Notes: generated by a model from the letters alone, not told the origin. A DNA stretch of 25,306 bases from Thermoplasmata archaeon (GCA_030040625.1 JASHTI010000026.1:1-25306); one strand, 5' to 3'. Shown: positions 1 to 7,606, numbered from the stretch's first letter. Numbers and translations are program-made.

Positions 1-944
1 CGGTCCCGGTCCCCGCGGTCGTCCCGGCGGGGTCGGTCGTCGCGACCCATGCCCCGGTGGCCGCCCCCTTCCGGGCGCTCCTCCATCGGCGCCCGGGAGG
101 CGCCGGTCGATTCGAACCCGGTCATCTCGAGGTACTGGTTGATCGGGATCTTGTTCCGCAGGCACTTCAGCAGCTGCTTCTGCGTCAGCTCCTCGACCTC
201 CGAGCCCCGGGGGGCGCGGGCGACGAAGTCGATGTCCATCGTCTGCAGCATCTCGCGAAGGATCAGCTCGCCCGCGCGGTCGCCGTCGGTGAAGACGGTC
301 ACGGTCTTGCCGCGCGAGAGGTCCTTGACGGTCTGCGGGACGCTCGTCCCCTCGACCGCGATGACGTTCTTGATGCCGCAGCGGAGCAGGTTGAGCACGT
401 CCGAGCGGCCCTCGACGACGATCAGCGCGTCGGCCTGGTCGATGTTCGGCCCGGCCGGCAGGTGCTCCGGTCCGTAGGTCGTGATCTCCTCGACCTGGAC
501 GGCGGCGCGGACCGCCTCGGTGAGGTCGAGCCCGACCCCCTTGGAGTCCTCCTGCAGCCGGCCGAGGATCGCTTTGGCGCGCTCGACGACCTTCTGGCGC
601 TTGGAGATGCGGATATCCTCGACGCTGACGACCTCGATCTTGGCCCGGCACGGGCCAATGCGGTCGACGGTCTCGAGTCCCGAGGCGACGATCGCCGTCT
701 CGACCTGGTCGAGCGACGAGGGGATGATCACCTCGCCCTCGCTCTTGCCCTTGCGGCTGTCGATCTCGACCTCGATCCGGCCGATGCGGCCGGACTTCTG
801 CAGGTCGCGGAGATCGAGCTCGTCGCCGAGGAGCCCCTCGGTCTGGCCGAAGACGGCGCCGACGACGTCCGGCTTGTCGATGACGCCTTCGGCGGTGATG
901 CGGGCGCGGATCTGGTACTTGGCGGCGTTCGGGTCACTGGTCAT
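1..944 (-). CDS. dnaG: DNA primase DnaG, archaeal type (C-terminus cut by window edge)
   Basis: Archaeal DnaG is a Toprim-domain protein; in several archaea it makes primers and is also found in the RNA exosome. The visible 314 residues start with the family's N-terminal block (KYQIRA near residue 9, then VGAVFGQTEGLLGDELDLR). The Toprim domain follows, with catalytic Glu178 in VVEGRSDVL and the Asp pair D220/D222 in FTDGDRAG. After about residue 270 the chain becomes a low-complexity Arg/Gly/Asp tail, still open at base 1. The ATG at 944 is chosen because the family block begins a few residues later and an AGGAGAG ribosome-binding site lies at 954-960. The gene is divergent from the 224-aa gene at 1266. 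Family assignment is firm; only the real C-terminus is unknown. Confidence 0.95.
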   Translation of the reverse strand, partial: MTSDPNAAKYQIRARITAEGVIDKPDVVGAVFGQTEGLLGDELDLRDLQKSGRIGRIEVEIDSRKGKSEGEVIIPSSLDQVETAIVASGLETVDRIGPCRAKIEVVSVEDIRISKRQKVVERAKAILGRLQEDSKGVGLDLTEAVRAAVQVEEITTYGPEHLPAGPNIDQADALIVVEGRSDVLNLLRCGIKNVIAVEGTSVPQTVKDLSRGKTVTVFTDGDRAGELILREMLQTMDIDFVARAPRGSEVEELTQKQLLKCLRNKIPINQYLEMTGFESTGASRAPMEERPEGGGHRGMGRDDRPRRDDRGDRD

Positions 945-996
945 GGTTCGGTTCTCTCCTGTGGTGAGTCGAAGCGCGTTCCGGGCGGCCGCGGGG

Positions 997-1013
997 GTCG
1001 GACTACGTCCGAC
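997..1013. repeat. 7-bp inverted repeat in the dnaG leader
   Basis: Perfect inverted repeat GTCGGAC-TAC-GTCCGAC, with arms at 997-1003 and 1007-1013. It lies 53-69 bp upstream of the dnaG ATG and inside the leader if the TTAAATAG box is the promoter. It could be an RNA hairpin or a protein-binding site; in DNA this GC-rich a 7-bp arm can also arise by chance. Confidence 0.4.
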
Positions 1014-1150
1014 GGGCGACGCCGTTCGATGCGCGGGCTCTGCGACAGGGGCGCGGGAGGAGCATGAGTCGCGGTCCGGATCTTCCGGCGCCGGTCGGAG
1101 CAGACCTCCTCGCGGGCCGGAACGTTCTTCGGCCGTTGGAGCCCGGCCCG

Positions 1151-1158
1151 CTATTTAA
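1151..1158 (-). promoter_or_regulatory. Putative TATA box for dnaG
   Basis: Read on the minus strand this is TTAAATAG, one of the few AT-only stretches nearby. Transcription would begin about 25 bp downstream, near 1125, giving a leader of about 180 nt before the dnaG ATG. The alternative is an unrecognised promoter nearer the gene. Confidence 0.4.
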
Positions 1159-1226
1159 CACGACCGGAGCCGCCGGGGCGGCCCGAAACGCCGGCGCGCG
1201 ACGCCGCCCGTCCGAACGACAGTCCC

Positions 1227-1233
1227 TTTATAG
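1227..1233 (+). promoter_or_regulatory. Putative TATA box for the 224-aa gene
   Basis: TTTATAG centred 36 bp before the ATG at 1266. This spacing predicts a leader of about 10 nt or a leaderless mRNA. Confidence 0.55.
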
Positions 1234-1265
1234 ACGGTCCCCTAGGCCGGCGCGGAGATTCTCGC

Positions 1266-1940
1266 ATGCCCCGACGTGCTCCGCGGAAGGCCGCCGACGT
1301 CCCCGAGCCCGGAACCCCGCCGCCCGAGCCAGCGCTGGCGGAGGACGACTTCGTCCAGCAGCTCCGGAGCGAGCTGAGCCGGCGCCAGGAGGCGGCCGGA
1401 GCGAAGACCGGCGAGGACCTCAGCCACCGGGCCGAGCTGAACAAGCGCCTCCTGCAGGACCTCTGGGAGGTCCACAACCAATTCGAGGAGGTCGGCGTCC
1501 ACCTCACCCTCGATCCGTCGCAGACGCTGTTCGCGACGTTCGCCGAGTACCCGACGAAGTGGACGTTCAAGGAGAACTTCGACTTCGGGGCGGTCAAGAC
1601 CATCGAGCTCGGCGACCGGGCCCAGGGGTGGGTCGGCTTCACCCTCCGGTTCTGGTACTACCGGGCGAACGAGGGGAGCGCGCGGCTGCGCGGGATCTTC
1701 GAGTGGTGCGACGGGGAGAGCTACCACCGCTATTCCGGCTGGATGCGCATGATGAGCCAGGCGGTCCTGTTCGACGGCGAGGAGGATCGCGTCAACGTCC
1801 GCGACCTCCACCGGGTCCTCCGCGACGTCGTGGTGCAGTGGTACGCCGCGCACCTCGAGCGGAACCCGGCGACGTTCGTCGCCCACCTGAAGGAGAAGTA
1901 CCCGAAGGGGGCGTCGTACGCGAAGGAATCGTACCGCTGA
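1266..1940 (+). CDS. Unrecognised 224-aa soluble protein
   Basis: I do not recognise the family. The first 35 residues are Pro/Ala/Arg-rich and probably disordered. Residues 36-75 are a charged, probably helical stretch. The remainder is a compact domain rich in Trp, Tyr and Phe (for example WTFKENFDFG, FTLRFWYY, FEWCDGESYHRYSGW) ending in a basic helix. There is no signal peptide or membrane helix and no clear metal or nucleotide motif. The ATG fits the TATA-like box 36 bp upstream. It lies between dnaG and the polymerase D small subunit, so a role linked to replication or information processing is possible, but that rests on position only. The composition and long ordered domain make it a convincing real gene. 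Confidence 0.75.
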   Translation: MPRRAPRKAADVPEPGTPPPEPALAEDDFVQQLRSELSRRQEAAGAKTGEDLSHRAELNKRLLQDLWEVHNQFEEVGVHLTLDPSQTLFATFAEYPTKWTFKENFDFGAVKTIELGDRAQGWVGFTLRFWYYRANEGSARLRGIFEWCDGESYHRYSGWMRMMSQAVLFDGEEDRVNVRDLHRVLRDVVVQWYAAHLERNPATFVAHLKEKYPKGASYAKESYR

Positions 1941-1961
1941 GCGTCGCCGCCGGCGAGGGTT

Positions 1962-1969
1962 GAAATAAC
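1962..1969 (+). promoter_or_regulatory. Putative TATA-like box before the polymerase D small subunit
   Basis: GAAATAAC, the only AT-rich octamer between the 224-aa gene and the polymerase subunit. It is about 75 bp from the start codon, so a leader of about 45 nt is implied. Confidence 0.4.
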
Positions 1970-2037
1970 GCGGGGGGTCTCCCCGGCGCCGGAGCGCTCC
2001 GCGGGCCCGTCTCCGGGCCGGACGGTGCGCCGATCGA

Positions 2038-3558
2038 GTGCGCATGGTCGCCGAGGGGCTACGGGAGCACCTCGTCGCCTACTTCGAGGAGCACCACAAG
2101 CTCGTCGAGGCGCCGGCGCTGACGCTCCTGCTGGACCAGCCCCAGCCCCTCCTCGTCTCCCGCGATGTCGTCGAGCGGGTCGGAGTCGCCTCACCGCTGG
2201 TGACGCAGGAGATCGTCCAGGAGGTGATCGCGGAGCGGGGACCCCACGTAGCTCGGGGCCCCTCCGCCTCCGTCCCCGGCGCCGGGGGCGCCGAGCCCTC
2301 CGCGGCCCCCGCCGACTTCGCCGTCGTCCGCCAGGGGTTCACCGGCCCGTCGCGCGAGGCGACCCCCATCGCCGGCTTCACGCAGCTCTTCACCTCGCGG
2401 TACCGCCAGCTCGCCCCGCTCCTCCGCGGTCGGGCGGGGCTCGAGAACCCCCGGAGCCTCCGCGACCTGCGGCCCGGCGAGGGGCTCCAGAGCGTCGTCG
2501 GCCTCGTGCGCGAGGTGAAGACGACGCCCAAGAAGCACCACACGATCGTCACGCTCGACGACGAGACCGGTTCGCTGGAGCTCCTGGTGCCGACCGGTTC
2601 CGCCGCGGCCCGGCTCACGTTCCTGCCGGACGAGGTCGTCGGGCTGGCGGTGCGGTGGAGCGGCCCCCGCGACCGCCTGCCGGTCGTGACGGCGGTCGAG
2701 CGACCGGACGTACCGGCCCGGCGACGTACCTCTCGCGCGGCCGGGCCGCGCCGCTCCGTGCTCCTGTCGGACCTGCACGTCGGCAGCAAGACGTTCCTCG
2801 CCCGCGACTGGTCGGCCCTGGTCGAGTTCCTCGCCGAGCGGGGACCGAACCCGGAGCTCGCGCGCTCGGTCGACACCGTCGTGATCGCCGGCGACCTGGT
2901 CGACGGGATCGGCATCTACCCCCGGCAGGAGCGGGACGTGGAGATCCCGGACGTCGTCGAACAGTACGCGGAGCTCGGCCGCCGCCTGCGGGAGCTGCCG
3001 GAGCGGCTGACGATCGTCGCGGTCCCCGGCAACCACGACGCGGTCTCCCCCGCCGAACCGCAGCCGGCGCTCCCGGCGGCGCTCGCGCGTCCGTTCGCCG
3101 AGAACGTCCGTCTCCTCGCGAATCCCTCGACGTTCTCGCTCGGGGGGACGCTCGTGACCGCCTACCACGGCCGCGGGTTCGACGACCTGATCCCGGCGCT
3201 CCCCGGAGCGAGCTACGCCGAGCCGACCGAGGTGATGCGTCGGATGCTCCAGATGCGCCACCTGGCCCCGATCTACGGGAGCCGGACCCCGCTGGCGCCC
3301 GCCGCGACCGACGGCCTGGTCATCGACCCGGTGCCGGATCTCCTCGTCACGGGCCATCTCCACACCTACGGGGTCGATCGGTACCGCGACGTCCTCCTCG
3401 TGAACGCCTCCGCCTGGCAGGGCGAGACGGAGTACCAGCGGATGCGCAACATCGTGCCGCACCCGTCCCAGGCGACGGTCGTCGATCTCCAGCACCTCGG
3501 CTACGCCACCGTCGACTGCACCGGCGGCGAAGCGCGGATCCGGGGGCCGAGCGGGTGA
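2038..3558 (+). CDS. dp1: DNA polymerase D (PolII) small subunit DP1, proofreading exonuclease
   Basis: DP1 is the Mre11-like 3'-5' exonuclease subunit of the replicative D-family polymerase. Order of parts: a helical N-terminus; a linker rich in Pro/Ala/Gly at about 75-100; an OB-fold near residues 150-190; then the calcineurin-like phosphodiesterase with D245/H247 (SDLHVGS), D286 (AGDLVDG), N332-H333-D334 (GNHD), H377 (YHGRGFDD) and H440/H442 (GHLHTYG). All metal ligands are present, so the exonuclease should be active. It is 506 aa, on the short side for the family, mainly in the N-terminal part. The start is GTG 2038, or ATG 2044 two codons in. The large subunit is not in this window. The stop codon overlaps a possible GTG of cutA. 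Its presence excludes a crenarchaeal source. Confidence 0.95.
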   Translation: MRMVAEGLREHLVAYFEEHHKLVEAPALTLLLDQPQPLLVSRDVVERVGVASPLVTQEIVQEVIAERGPHVARGPSASVPGAGGAEPSAAPADFAVVRQGFTGPSREATPIAGFTQLFTSRYRQLAPLLRGRAGLENPRSLRDLRPGEGLQSVVGLVREVKTTPKKHHTIVTLDDETGSLELLVPTGSAAARLTFLPDEVVGLAVRWSGPRDRLPVVTAVERPDVPARRRTSRAAGPRRSVLLSDLHVGSKTFLARDWSALVEFLAERGPNPELARSVDTVVIAGDLVDGIGIYPRQERDVEIPDVVEQYAELGRRLRELPERLTIVAVPGNHDAVSPAEPQPALPAALARPFAENVRLLANPSTFSLGGTLVTAYHGRGFDDLIPALPGASYAEPTEVMRRMLQMRHLAPIYGSRTPLAPAATDGLVIDPVPDLLVTGHLHTYGVDRYRDVLLVNASAWQGETEYQRMRNIVPHPSQATVVDLQHLGYATVDCTGGEARIRGPSG

Positions 3559-3596
3559 GCCCGTTCCCGGTCGATCCGGCCCGCGCCGAGGGGCCG

Positions 3597-4019
3597 ATGC
3601 GCCTCGTCCTGACCGCCTACCCTTCGGCGGCGAGCGCGGCCCGGGCCGCCCGCGGCGCCGTTCGCGCTCGACTGGCCGCCTGCGCCAGCACCGTCGCCCA
3701 GCGCTCCGTCTACCGCTGGCACGGCCGGCTCGAGACCGCCGAGGAGACGCTGGTGATCTTCAAGACCGCGCCGAAGACGGTCGGCGCGCTGTTCCGCTAC
3801 CTCTCCCGCACGCATCCGTACGAGGTCCCCGAGATCGCGGAGGTCGATGTGCCGCGGGCCGAACCCCGGTACCTCCGCTGGCTCGCCGACGAGATCGATC
3901 CGTCCTCGGCGACGCCGGGCGCGCCCGTGCCTAAGCGTCCGGCAGGACCGCGAGGCCGGGGAGCTCGAGGCCCTGGATCAGCTCGAGCGCCGCGCCGCCG
4001 CCGGTCGATACGAAGCTGA
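3597..4019 (+). CDS. cutA: CutA-like divalent cation tolerance protein
   Basis: CutA proteins are small trimeric proteins related in fold to PII; the copper-tolerance role was assigned in bacteria and the true function is unsettled. Family marks are the start LVLTAYPS, the helix ending RLAACAS, the strand YRWHGRLE, the stretch VIFKTAP, then HPYEVPEI and the closing YLRWLADEI. The ATG at 3597 places the first strand at the N-terminus as in homologues; an in-frame GTG at 3555 overlaps the DP1 stop and would add 14 residues. The CutA domain ends near residue 100. The reading frame then runs about 40 residues further as an Arg/Gly/Pro-rich tail to 4019, overlapping the end of convergent pgk by 89 bp. 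The domain is certain; whether the tail matters is not. Confidence 0.88.
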   Translation: MRLVLTAYPSAASAARAARGAVRARLAACASTVAQRSVYRWHGRLETAEETLVIFKTAPKTVGALFRYLSRTHPYEVPEIAEVDVPRAEPRYLRWLADEIDPSSATPGAPVPKRPAGPRGRGARGPGSARAPRRRRSIRS

Positions 4020-5136
4020 ACGCGCCGAGGACCCCGAGCTCCTCCGCGACGCGCGCGGAGTCGCCGCCGGCCGCGACCCGGTAGCCGGGCAGCGTGCCGA
4101 CGCGGCGCAGGACCTCGGCGGTGCCGGCCGCGAACCGAGGGTCCTCGGCGAGCCCGAGCGGCCCGTTCCAGAAGACGGTACGGGCGCCGTCGAGCGCGCG
4201 GGCGAACGCCTCCCGGCTCGCCGGCCCGATGTCGCGGGCCACCGCGTCGGAGGAGAGCCGGTCCGCCGGCTCCGTCCGCGCTTCGGCGACCCCCGGTCGC
4301 TCCACGACGAGATCGGTCGGCAGCACCACCTGGGTCGAGGAACCCTCGGCGCGGTGCAGGAACTCGTCGACCGCCGGGCCGACCCCCTCCTCGGCGGGGG
4401 TCGCACCGAGCTCGGCGCCGCGCGCGCGGAGGAACGGGAACGCCAGGGCCCCGCCGATCGCGAGCCGGTCGGCCCGCCCGAGGAAGCTGGCGAGGAACGG
4501 CAGTTTGTCGGCGACCTTCGCGCCGCCGAGAAGCACGGTGTACGGCCGTTCCGGCGCGTCCACCAGCGGGGCGAGGGCCCGGAGCTCGCGCTCCAGCAGC
4601 AGCCCGGCGAGGGCCGGAAGCCGGCGGGGAACGCCGACGGTCGAGGCGTGCGCGCGATGGACCGCGCCGAAGGCGTCCTCGACGAACAGCTCGCCCAGCT
4701 GGGCGAGCTGCACGGCGAACGCCGGATCGTTCGCCTCCTCGCCCGGATGGAAGCGGAGGTTCTCGAGGAGGACGACGTCCCCGTTCCCGAGGCGGGAGAC
4801 GGCGTCCAGGGCGTGGAGGCCGACGGCGTCCTCCGCGAGCGGGACCGGCTGACCGAAGAGGCTGCCGAGTCGCCGCGCCACCGGACGCAGCGTGAACGCC
4901 ATGTCGCGCCGACCGCCCGGCCGGCCGAGGTGGCTCATCAGAATGGTGCGGGCGCCGCTCGTCCGCAGGTGGTTGAGCGTCGGCAGGACGGCGGCGATCC
5001 GACGGTCGTCCGCGACGCCGCCGTGGCCGTCCAGGGGCACGTTGAAGTCGACGCGGACGAGGACCCGACGACCCCGCAGCGGCGCCGACCCGATCCCGCG
5101 CTTCGGCCGCACGCCCCCGCCCCCGGGGGCCGGCAT
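3931..5136 (-). CDS. pgk: Phosphoglycerate kinase, bacterial-type sequence
   Basis: Cytosolic glycolytic/gluconeogenic enzyme that interconverts 1,3-bisphosphoglycerate + ADP and 3-phosphoglycerate + ATP. Signatures in order: RVDFNVPLD (about 28-36), MSHLGRP, LLENLRFHPGEEAND, DAFGAVHRAHAST, GGAKVADK, FWNGPLG, GGDSARVAEELG and STGGGAALE (377-385). The 401-aa length is normal. Several of these blocks, notably RVDFNVP and HRAHAST, follow the bacterial pattern rather than the RVDxNSP and AHRSQPS forms I know from euryarchaeal enzymes, which suggests transfer. The start at 5136 lies 10 bp after the panE stop, with GGAAGGGG just upstream. It is last in a four-gene minus-strand run and its 3' end overlaps cutA. 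Confidence 0.95.
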   Translation of the reverse strand: MPAPGGGGVRPKRGIGSAPLRGRRVLVRVDFNVPLDGHGGVADDRRIAAVLPTLNHLRTSGARTILMSHLGRPGGRRDMAFTLRPVARRLGSLFGQPVPLAEDAVGLHALDAVSRLGNGDVVLLENLRFHPGEEANDPAFAVQLAQLGELFVEDAFGAVHRAHASTVGVPRRLPALAGLLLERELRALAPLVDAPERPYTVLLGGAKVADKLPFLASFLGRADRLAIGGALAFPFLRARGAELGATPAEEGVGPAVDEFLHRAEGSSTQVVLPTDLVVERPGVAEARTEPADRLSSDAVARDIGPASREAFARALDGARTVFWNGPLGLAEDPRFAAGTAEVLRRVGTLPGYRVAAGGDSARVAEELGVLGAFSFVSTGGGAALELIQGLELPGLAVLPDA

Positions 5137-5146
5137 CGGCCCCTTC

Positions 5147-6094
5147 CTATGACGGTTTCCCCGGCGCGCCGTCGCGGATTCGCGCCTCCAGCTCCGCGAC
5201 GACCCGGGCGGTCGCGGGGAGCGAGCGGCCGTGCCGCTCGCCCCGCCGCAGGATCTCGCCGGAGATCGCCGCGATCTCCGTCGGGCGCCCCCGTTCGAGG
5301 TCCTGGAGCATGCTCGAGCGGTTCTCGGCGGTCGCCCGCACGACCCGCTCCAGGTCCGCGATCGCCTCCTCGAGATCGAACGCCGTCCCCTCGGCCTGGG
5401 CGACCGCCACCGCTTCCTCGAGAAGCTGCCGCGCCTCCGCGTGGAGCGAGGGCTCGGCCAGCCGGCCGTTCGTCACCCCGTGCAGCGCGGTCAGCGGGTT
5501 GATCGCCGCGTTGACGATCACCTTCCGCCACACCTCGCGCTCGAAGGTCGCCGTCGTCCGGATCGGGATCCCGACACGACCGAAGAGGTCGAGCAGCAGA
5601 CGCACCGTCCGCTCCGCCGGTCCGGCGGTCTCGGGCGTCGGCACGACGACGTCGCCGGAGCCGCTCGCCCGCACCCGGCCGGCGCCGAGCAAGGTCGCCG
5701 GCACCGTGTGGATCGCCCGCGCGACGTAGCGCTCGGGCCGCTCCCAGCCGGCGTCCCGGAGGCTCCGTACCGCGGTCGCCTCCAGCCCGAGTCCGTTGCC
5801 GAGCAGCGCGGTCGGGGTCGGGGACCGGATCCGTCCCAGCGCCTCCATCGCCGTCGGGAGGTCGAACGACTTCACCGTCACGAGGACCAGGTCGACCGGG
5901 CCGTCGTTCGGCAGGCGCTCGGCGGCGTCCAGACGGAAGCGCCCGGGGGCGACCCCCTCGATCGCCAGGCCGTGGGCGCGGACCGTCGCGACGTGCTCCT
6001 GCCGCCCGACGAGCAGCACCGACTCGCCGGCCGCGACCAGGCGGGCGCCGAAGAGGCTCCCCGTCGCTCCCGCGCCGAGGACGACGGTGCGCAC
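5147..6094 (-). CDS. panE: 2-dehydropantoate 2-reductase (ketopantoate reductase)
   Basis: Reduces 2-dehydropantoate to pantoate with NAD(P)H on the way to coenzyme A. The Rossmann motif GAGATGSLFGARL starts at residue 7. VTVKSFD is the family's nucleotide-contact block. The catalytic lysine is in WRKVIVNAAINPLTAL near residue 191, and NRSSMLQDLERGRPTEI is the C-terminal substrate-binding signature. At 315 aa the length is typical. It starts 13 bp after the stop of the 74-aa coiled-coil gene and ends 10 bp before pgk, so the genes are very probably co-transcribed. The cofactor block normally read as GGNA is LGNG here. Other members of this family reduce related 2-oxo acids, but the conserved C-terminal signature favours ketopantoate. 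Confidence 0.9.
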   Translation of the reverse strand: MRTVVLGAGATGSLFGARLVAAGESVLLVGRQEHVATVRAHGLAIEGVAPGRFRLDAAERLPNDGPVDLVLVTVKSFDLPTAMEALGRIRSPTPTALLGNGLGLEATAVRSLRDAGWERPERYVARAIHTVPATLLGAGRVRASGSGDVVVPTPETAGPAERTVRLLLDLFGRVGIPIRTTATFEREVWRKVIVNAAINPLTALHGVTNGRLAEPSLHAEARQLLEEAVAVAQAEGTAFDLEEAIADLERVVRATAENRSSMLQDLERGRPTEIAAISGEILRRGERHGRSLPATARVVAELEARIRDGAPGKPS

Positions 6095-6107
6095 GGCTCC
6101 CGTCCGT

Positions 6108-6332
6108 TCAGCCGAGACGGCGGACGACCTCGGCGAGGGAAGGGGAGCGGCCGAGATCGCGCCGGAGGAGCGTCAACAGGCCCTCGTAGTAGCGGACCTG
6201 CTCGCGGGCCTGGCGCATCTTCAACCGCACGTACTCCTCCTCGCGGCGCAGCTGCGCGAGCTCGCCCTGGAGGTCCCGCTCCGTCGAACGGAGGTACTCG
6301 AGCCTAACGGAGAACCGGTCCCCGAGCGGCAA
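6108..6332 (-). CDS. Short coiled-coil protein of unknown function (74 aa)
   Basis: No family recognised. Nearly the whole chain is charged, Leu/Arg/Glu-rich and predicted helical (for example LEYLRSTERDLQGELAQL), ending in a small leucine-rich segment. It has no membrane helix. The only normal in-frame start is TTG 6332, inside the end of the preceding coiled-coil gene, a 29-bp overlap that suggests coupled translation. It ends 13 bp before panE. It may pair with the preceding product, since both look like helical hairpins of similar size. Confidence 0.55.
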   Translation of the reverse strand: MPLGDRFSVRLEYLRSTERDLQGELAQLRREEEYVRLKMRQAREQVRYYEGLLTLLRRDLGRSPSLAEVVRRLG

Positions 6333-6549
6333 CGGTCACCTCCCCGGAGGGGAAGCGTCCGTGGACCTCCGCGAACTCGAGCGCGGTCCGCTCCAGCTTC
6401 GCCAGCTCCGTGCGCACGCGGCGGAGACGGAGCTCCGCGTGGCGCCGGCGCTCGCCGACCTCGGCGAGCGTCCGTTCGAGCGCCTCCAGGCGGCGACGCC
6501 ACTTGTCGCGCTCCTGGACGCCGGCGATCGCGGAATCGACGCGACCCAT
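6304..6549 (-). CDS. Short coiled-coil protein of unknown function (81 aa)
   Basis: No family recognised. After about 15 residues the chain is a long amphipathic helix with regularly placed Leu/Val (RRRLEALERTLAEVGERR), followed by a second helix and a short tail. The layout resembles small helical-hairpin proteins. ATG 6549 is preferred because an AT-rich box lies about 30 bp upstream, giving a leaderless message; an in-frame TTG at 6576 would add nine residues and swallow that box. It heads the minus-strand run with the 74-aa protein, panE and pgk, and is divergent from mdh. Its overlap with the next gene argues for a pair that acts together. Confidence 0.6.
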   Translation of the reverse strand: MGRVDSAIAGVQERDKWRRRLEALERTLAEVGERRRHAELRLRRVRTELAKLERTALEFAEVHGRFPSGEVTVAARGPVLR

Positions 6550-6571
6550 CCGTCGCGGGACGGGGGCGTCC

Positions 6572-6586
6572 GCCAATCAATCTTTC
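6572..6586 (-). promoter_or_regulatory. Putative promoter of the coiled-coil/panE/pgk run
   Basis: On the minus strand this reads CGAAAGATTGATTGG, the only AT-rich patch facing this operon. Its AAAGATT core is about 30 bp before ATG 6549, suitable for a leaderless transcript. Confidence 0.45.
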
Positions 6587-6610
6587 GCCCGAGGAGCCGG
6601 TCGCCGGCAC

Positions 6611-6617
6611 CGTTAAG
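6611..6617 (+). promoter_or_regulatory. Putative TATA-like box for mdh
   Basis: CGTTAAG, centred about 35 bp before the GTG of mdh, in a 100-bp divergent gap shared with the minus-strand coiled-coil operon. Confidence 0.45.
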
Positions 6618-6649
6618 TCGGCGGACCGTTCGCGCCGCCGGGAAGGGCC

Positions 6650-7600
6650 GTGCCGGCGCTCGGAAAGGTCGTCGTCCTCGGGGCGGGGAACATCGGCGGC
6701 TCGCTCGCCCAGCGTCTCGCGGAAGCGGATGTCGCCCAGGAGGTCGTCCTGATCGATATCGTCGACGGGCTCCCGCAGGGCAAGGCGCTCGACATCGCCG
6801 AGTCGGCCCCGATCCTCGGCTTCTCCACCCGCGTCACCGGCGCGACGACCCTGGACGCCGTACGGGGCGCCGAGGTCGTCGTCGAGACGGCCGGGCTCGC
6901 CCGGAAGCCCGGCATGAGCCGCTCGGACCTGCTCGAGAAGAACGCGGCGATCGTCGGCGCCCATGCCGACGCCGTGCGCGCCGGAGCGCCCGGGGCGGTC
7001 TGCCTCGTGGTCACGAACCCGGTCGACGTCATGACCGCCTTCTTCCGCGAGCGCAGCGGGCTGCCGCCGGCCCGGGTCTTCGGGGAGTCCGGAACGCTCG
7101 ACGCCGCCCGCTTCCGCACGTTCGTCGCCGAGGCGCTCCAGGTCGCGCCGCGGGACGTCACCGCCTTCGTCCTCGGCACGCACGGGGACACGATGGTGCC
7201 GATCCTCTCGCTCTCGAGCGTCGGCGGCGTGCCGCTGACGCGCCTTCTGCCGGCCGACCGCCTCCAGGCGATCGTCGAACGGACGAAGCAAGGCGGCGCG
7301 GAGGTCGTCAATCTGCTCAAGACCGGGAGCGCCTACTACGCGCCGACCGCCAGCCAGGCGGAGATCGTCTCCGCCGTCGCCGGGGACGCCCACCGGCTCC
7401 TCTCGGTCTCCGCGCACCTGGACGGCGCCTTCGGCGAGCGCGACGTCTACATCGGGGTGCCCGCCGTGATCGGCCGGGCCGGCGTCGAGCGCGTCGTCGA
7501 GGTCGACCTCTCGCCGGAGGAGCGGTCCGCCTTCGGCGCCAGCGTACGGGCGGTCCGGGACGACCTGGCGATCCTCGCCCGGCTCGGCGGACGGGGCTGA
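6650..7600 (+). CDS. mdh: Malate dehydrogenase (lactate-dehydrogenase-like family)
   Basis: Interconverts malate and oxaloacetate in the citric acid cycle. The Rossmann fold opens with GAGNIGG (11-17). LIDIVDG carries the Asp that favours NAD over NADP. The substrate loop has R85 in RKPGMSR, the Arg-rich form expected of malate rather than lactate enzymes. VVTNPVDVM, GESGTLDAARF and the catalytic H178 in GTHGDTMVP follow in order. At 316 aa it is full length. The GTG start is supported by the position of the Rossmann motif and a TATA-like box 35 bp upstream. A FixX-like ferredoxin gene follows after 6 bp. Confidence 0.93.
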   Translation: MPALGKVVVLGAGNIGGSLAQRLAEADVAQEVVLIDIVDGLPQGKALDIAESAPILGFSTRVTGATTLDAVRGAEVVVETAGLARKPGMSRSDLLEKNAAIVGAHADAVRAGAPGAVCLVVTNPVDVMTAFFRERSGLPPARVFGESGTLDAARFRTFVAEALQVAPRDVTAFVLGTHGDTMVPILSLSSVGGVPLTRLLPADRLQAIVERTKQGGAEVVNLLKTGSAYYAPTASQAEIVSAVAGDAHRLLSVSAHLDGAFGERDVYIGVPAVIGRAGVERVVEVDLSPEERSAFGASVRAVRDDLAILARLGGRG

Positions 7601-7606
7601 ACGCCG

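Larger units (their letters stand above)
945..1265. other. Non-coding divergent intergenic region (321 bp)
   Basis: This stretch separates divergent dnaG (-) from the 224-aa gene (+). No convincing gene was seen in it on either strand; the open frames are GC-driven and match no recognisable protein. It holds a perfect short inverted repeat near the dnaG side, a TTAAATAG box facing dnaG and a TTTATAG box facing the plus-strand gene. The dnaG box is about 200 bp from its ATG, which implies an untranslated leader of about 180 nt, unusual for this window where leaders look very short. Confidence 0.6.

Noticed and set aside
57..1067. Plus-strand open frame opposite dnaG
   Set aside because: Antisense to an unmistakable Toprim primase; its Asp/Leu/Arg-rich composition is typical of the complementary strand.
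1064..1963. Plus-strand open frame overlapping the 224-aa gene in another frame
   Set aside because: Mostly Arg/Pro/Gly low complexity; the 224-aa frame has balanced composition and a promoter at the right distance.
3847..5502. 551-codon plus-strand open frame across pgk and panE
   Set aside because: Arg/Glu/Pro-rich shadow of two well-identified minus-strand genes.
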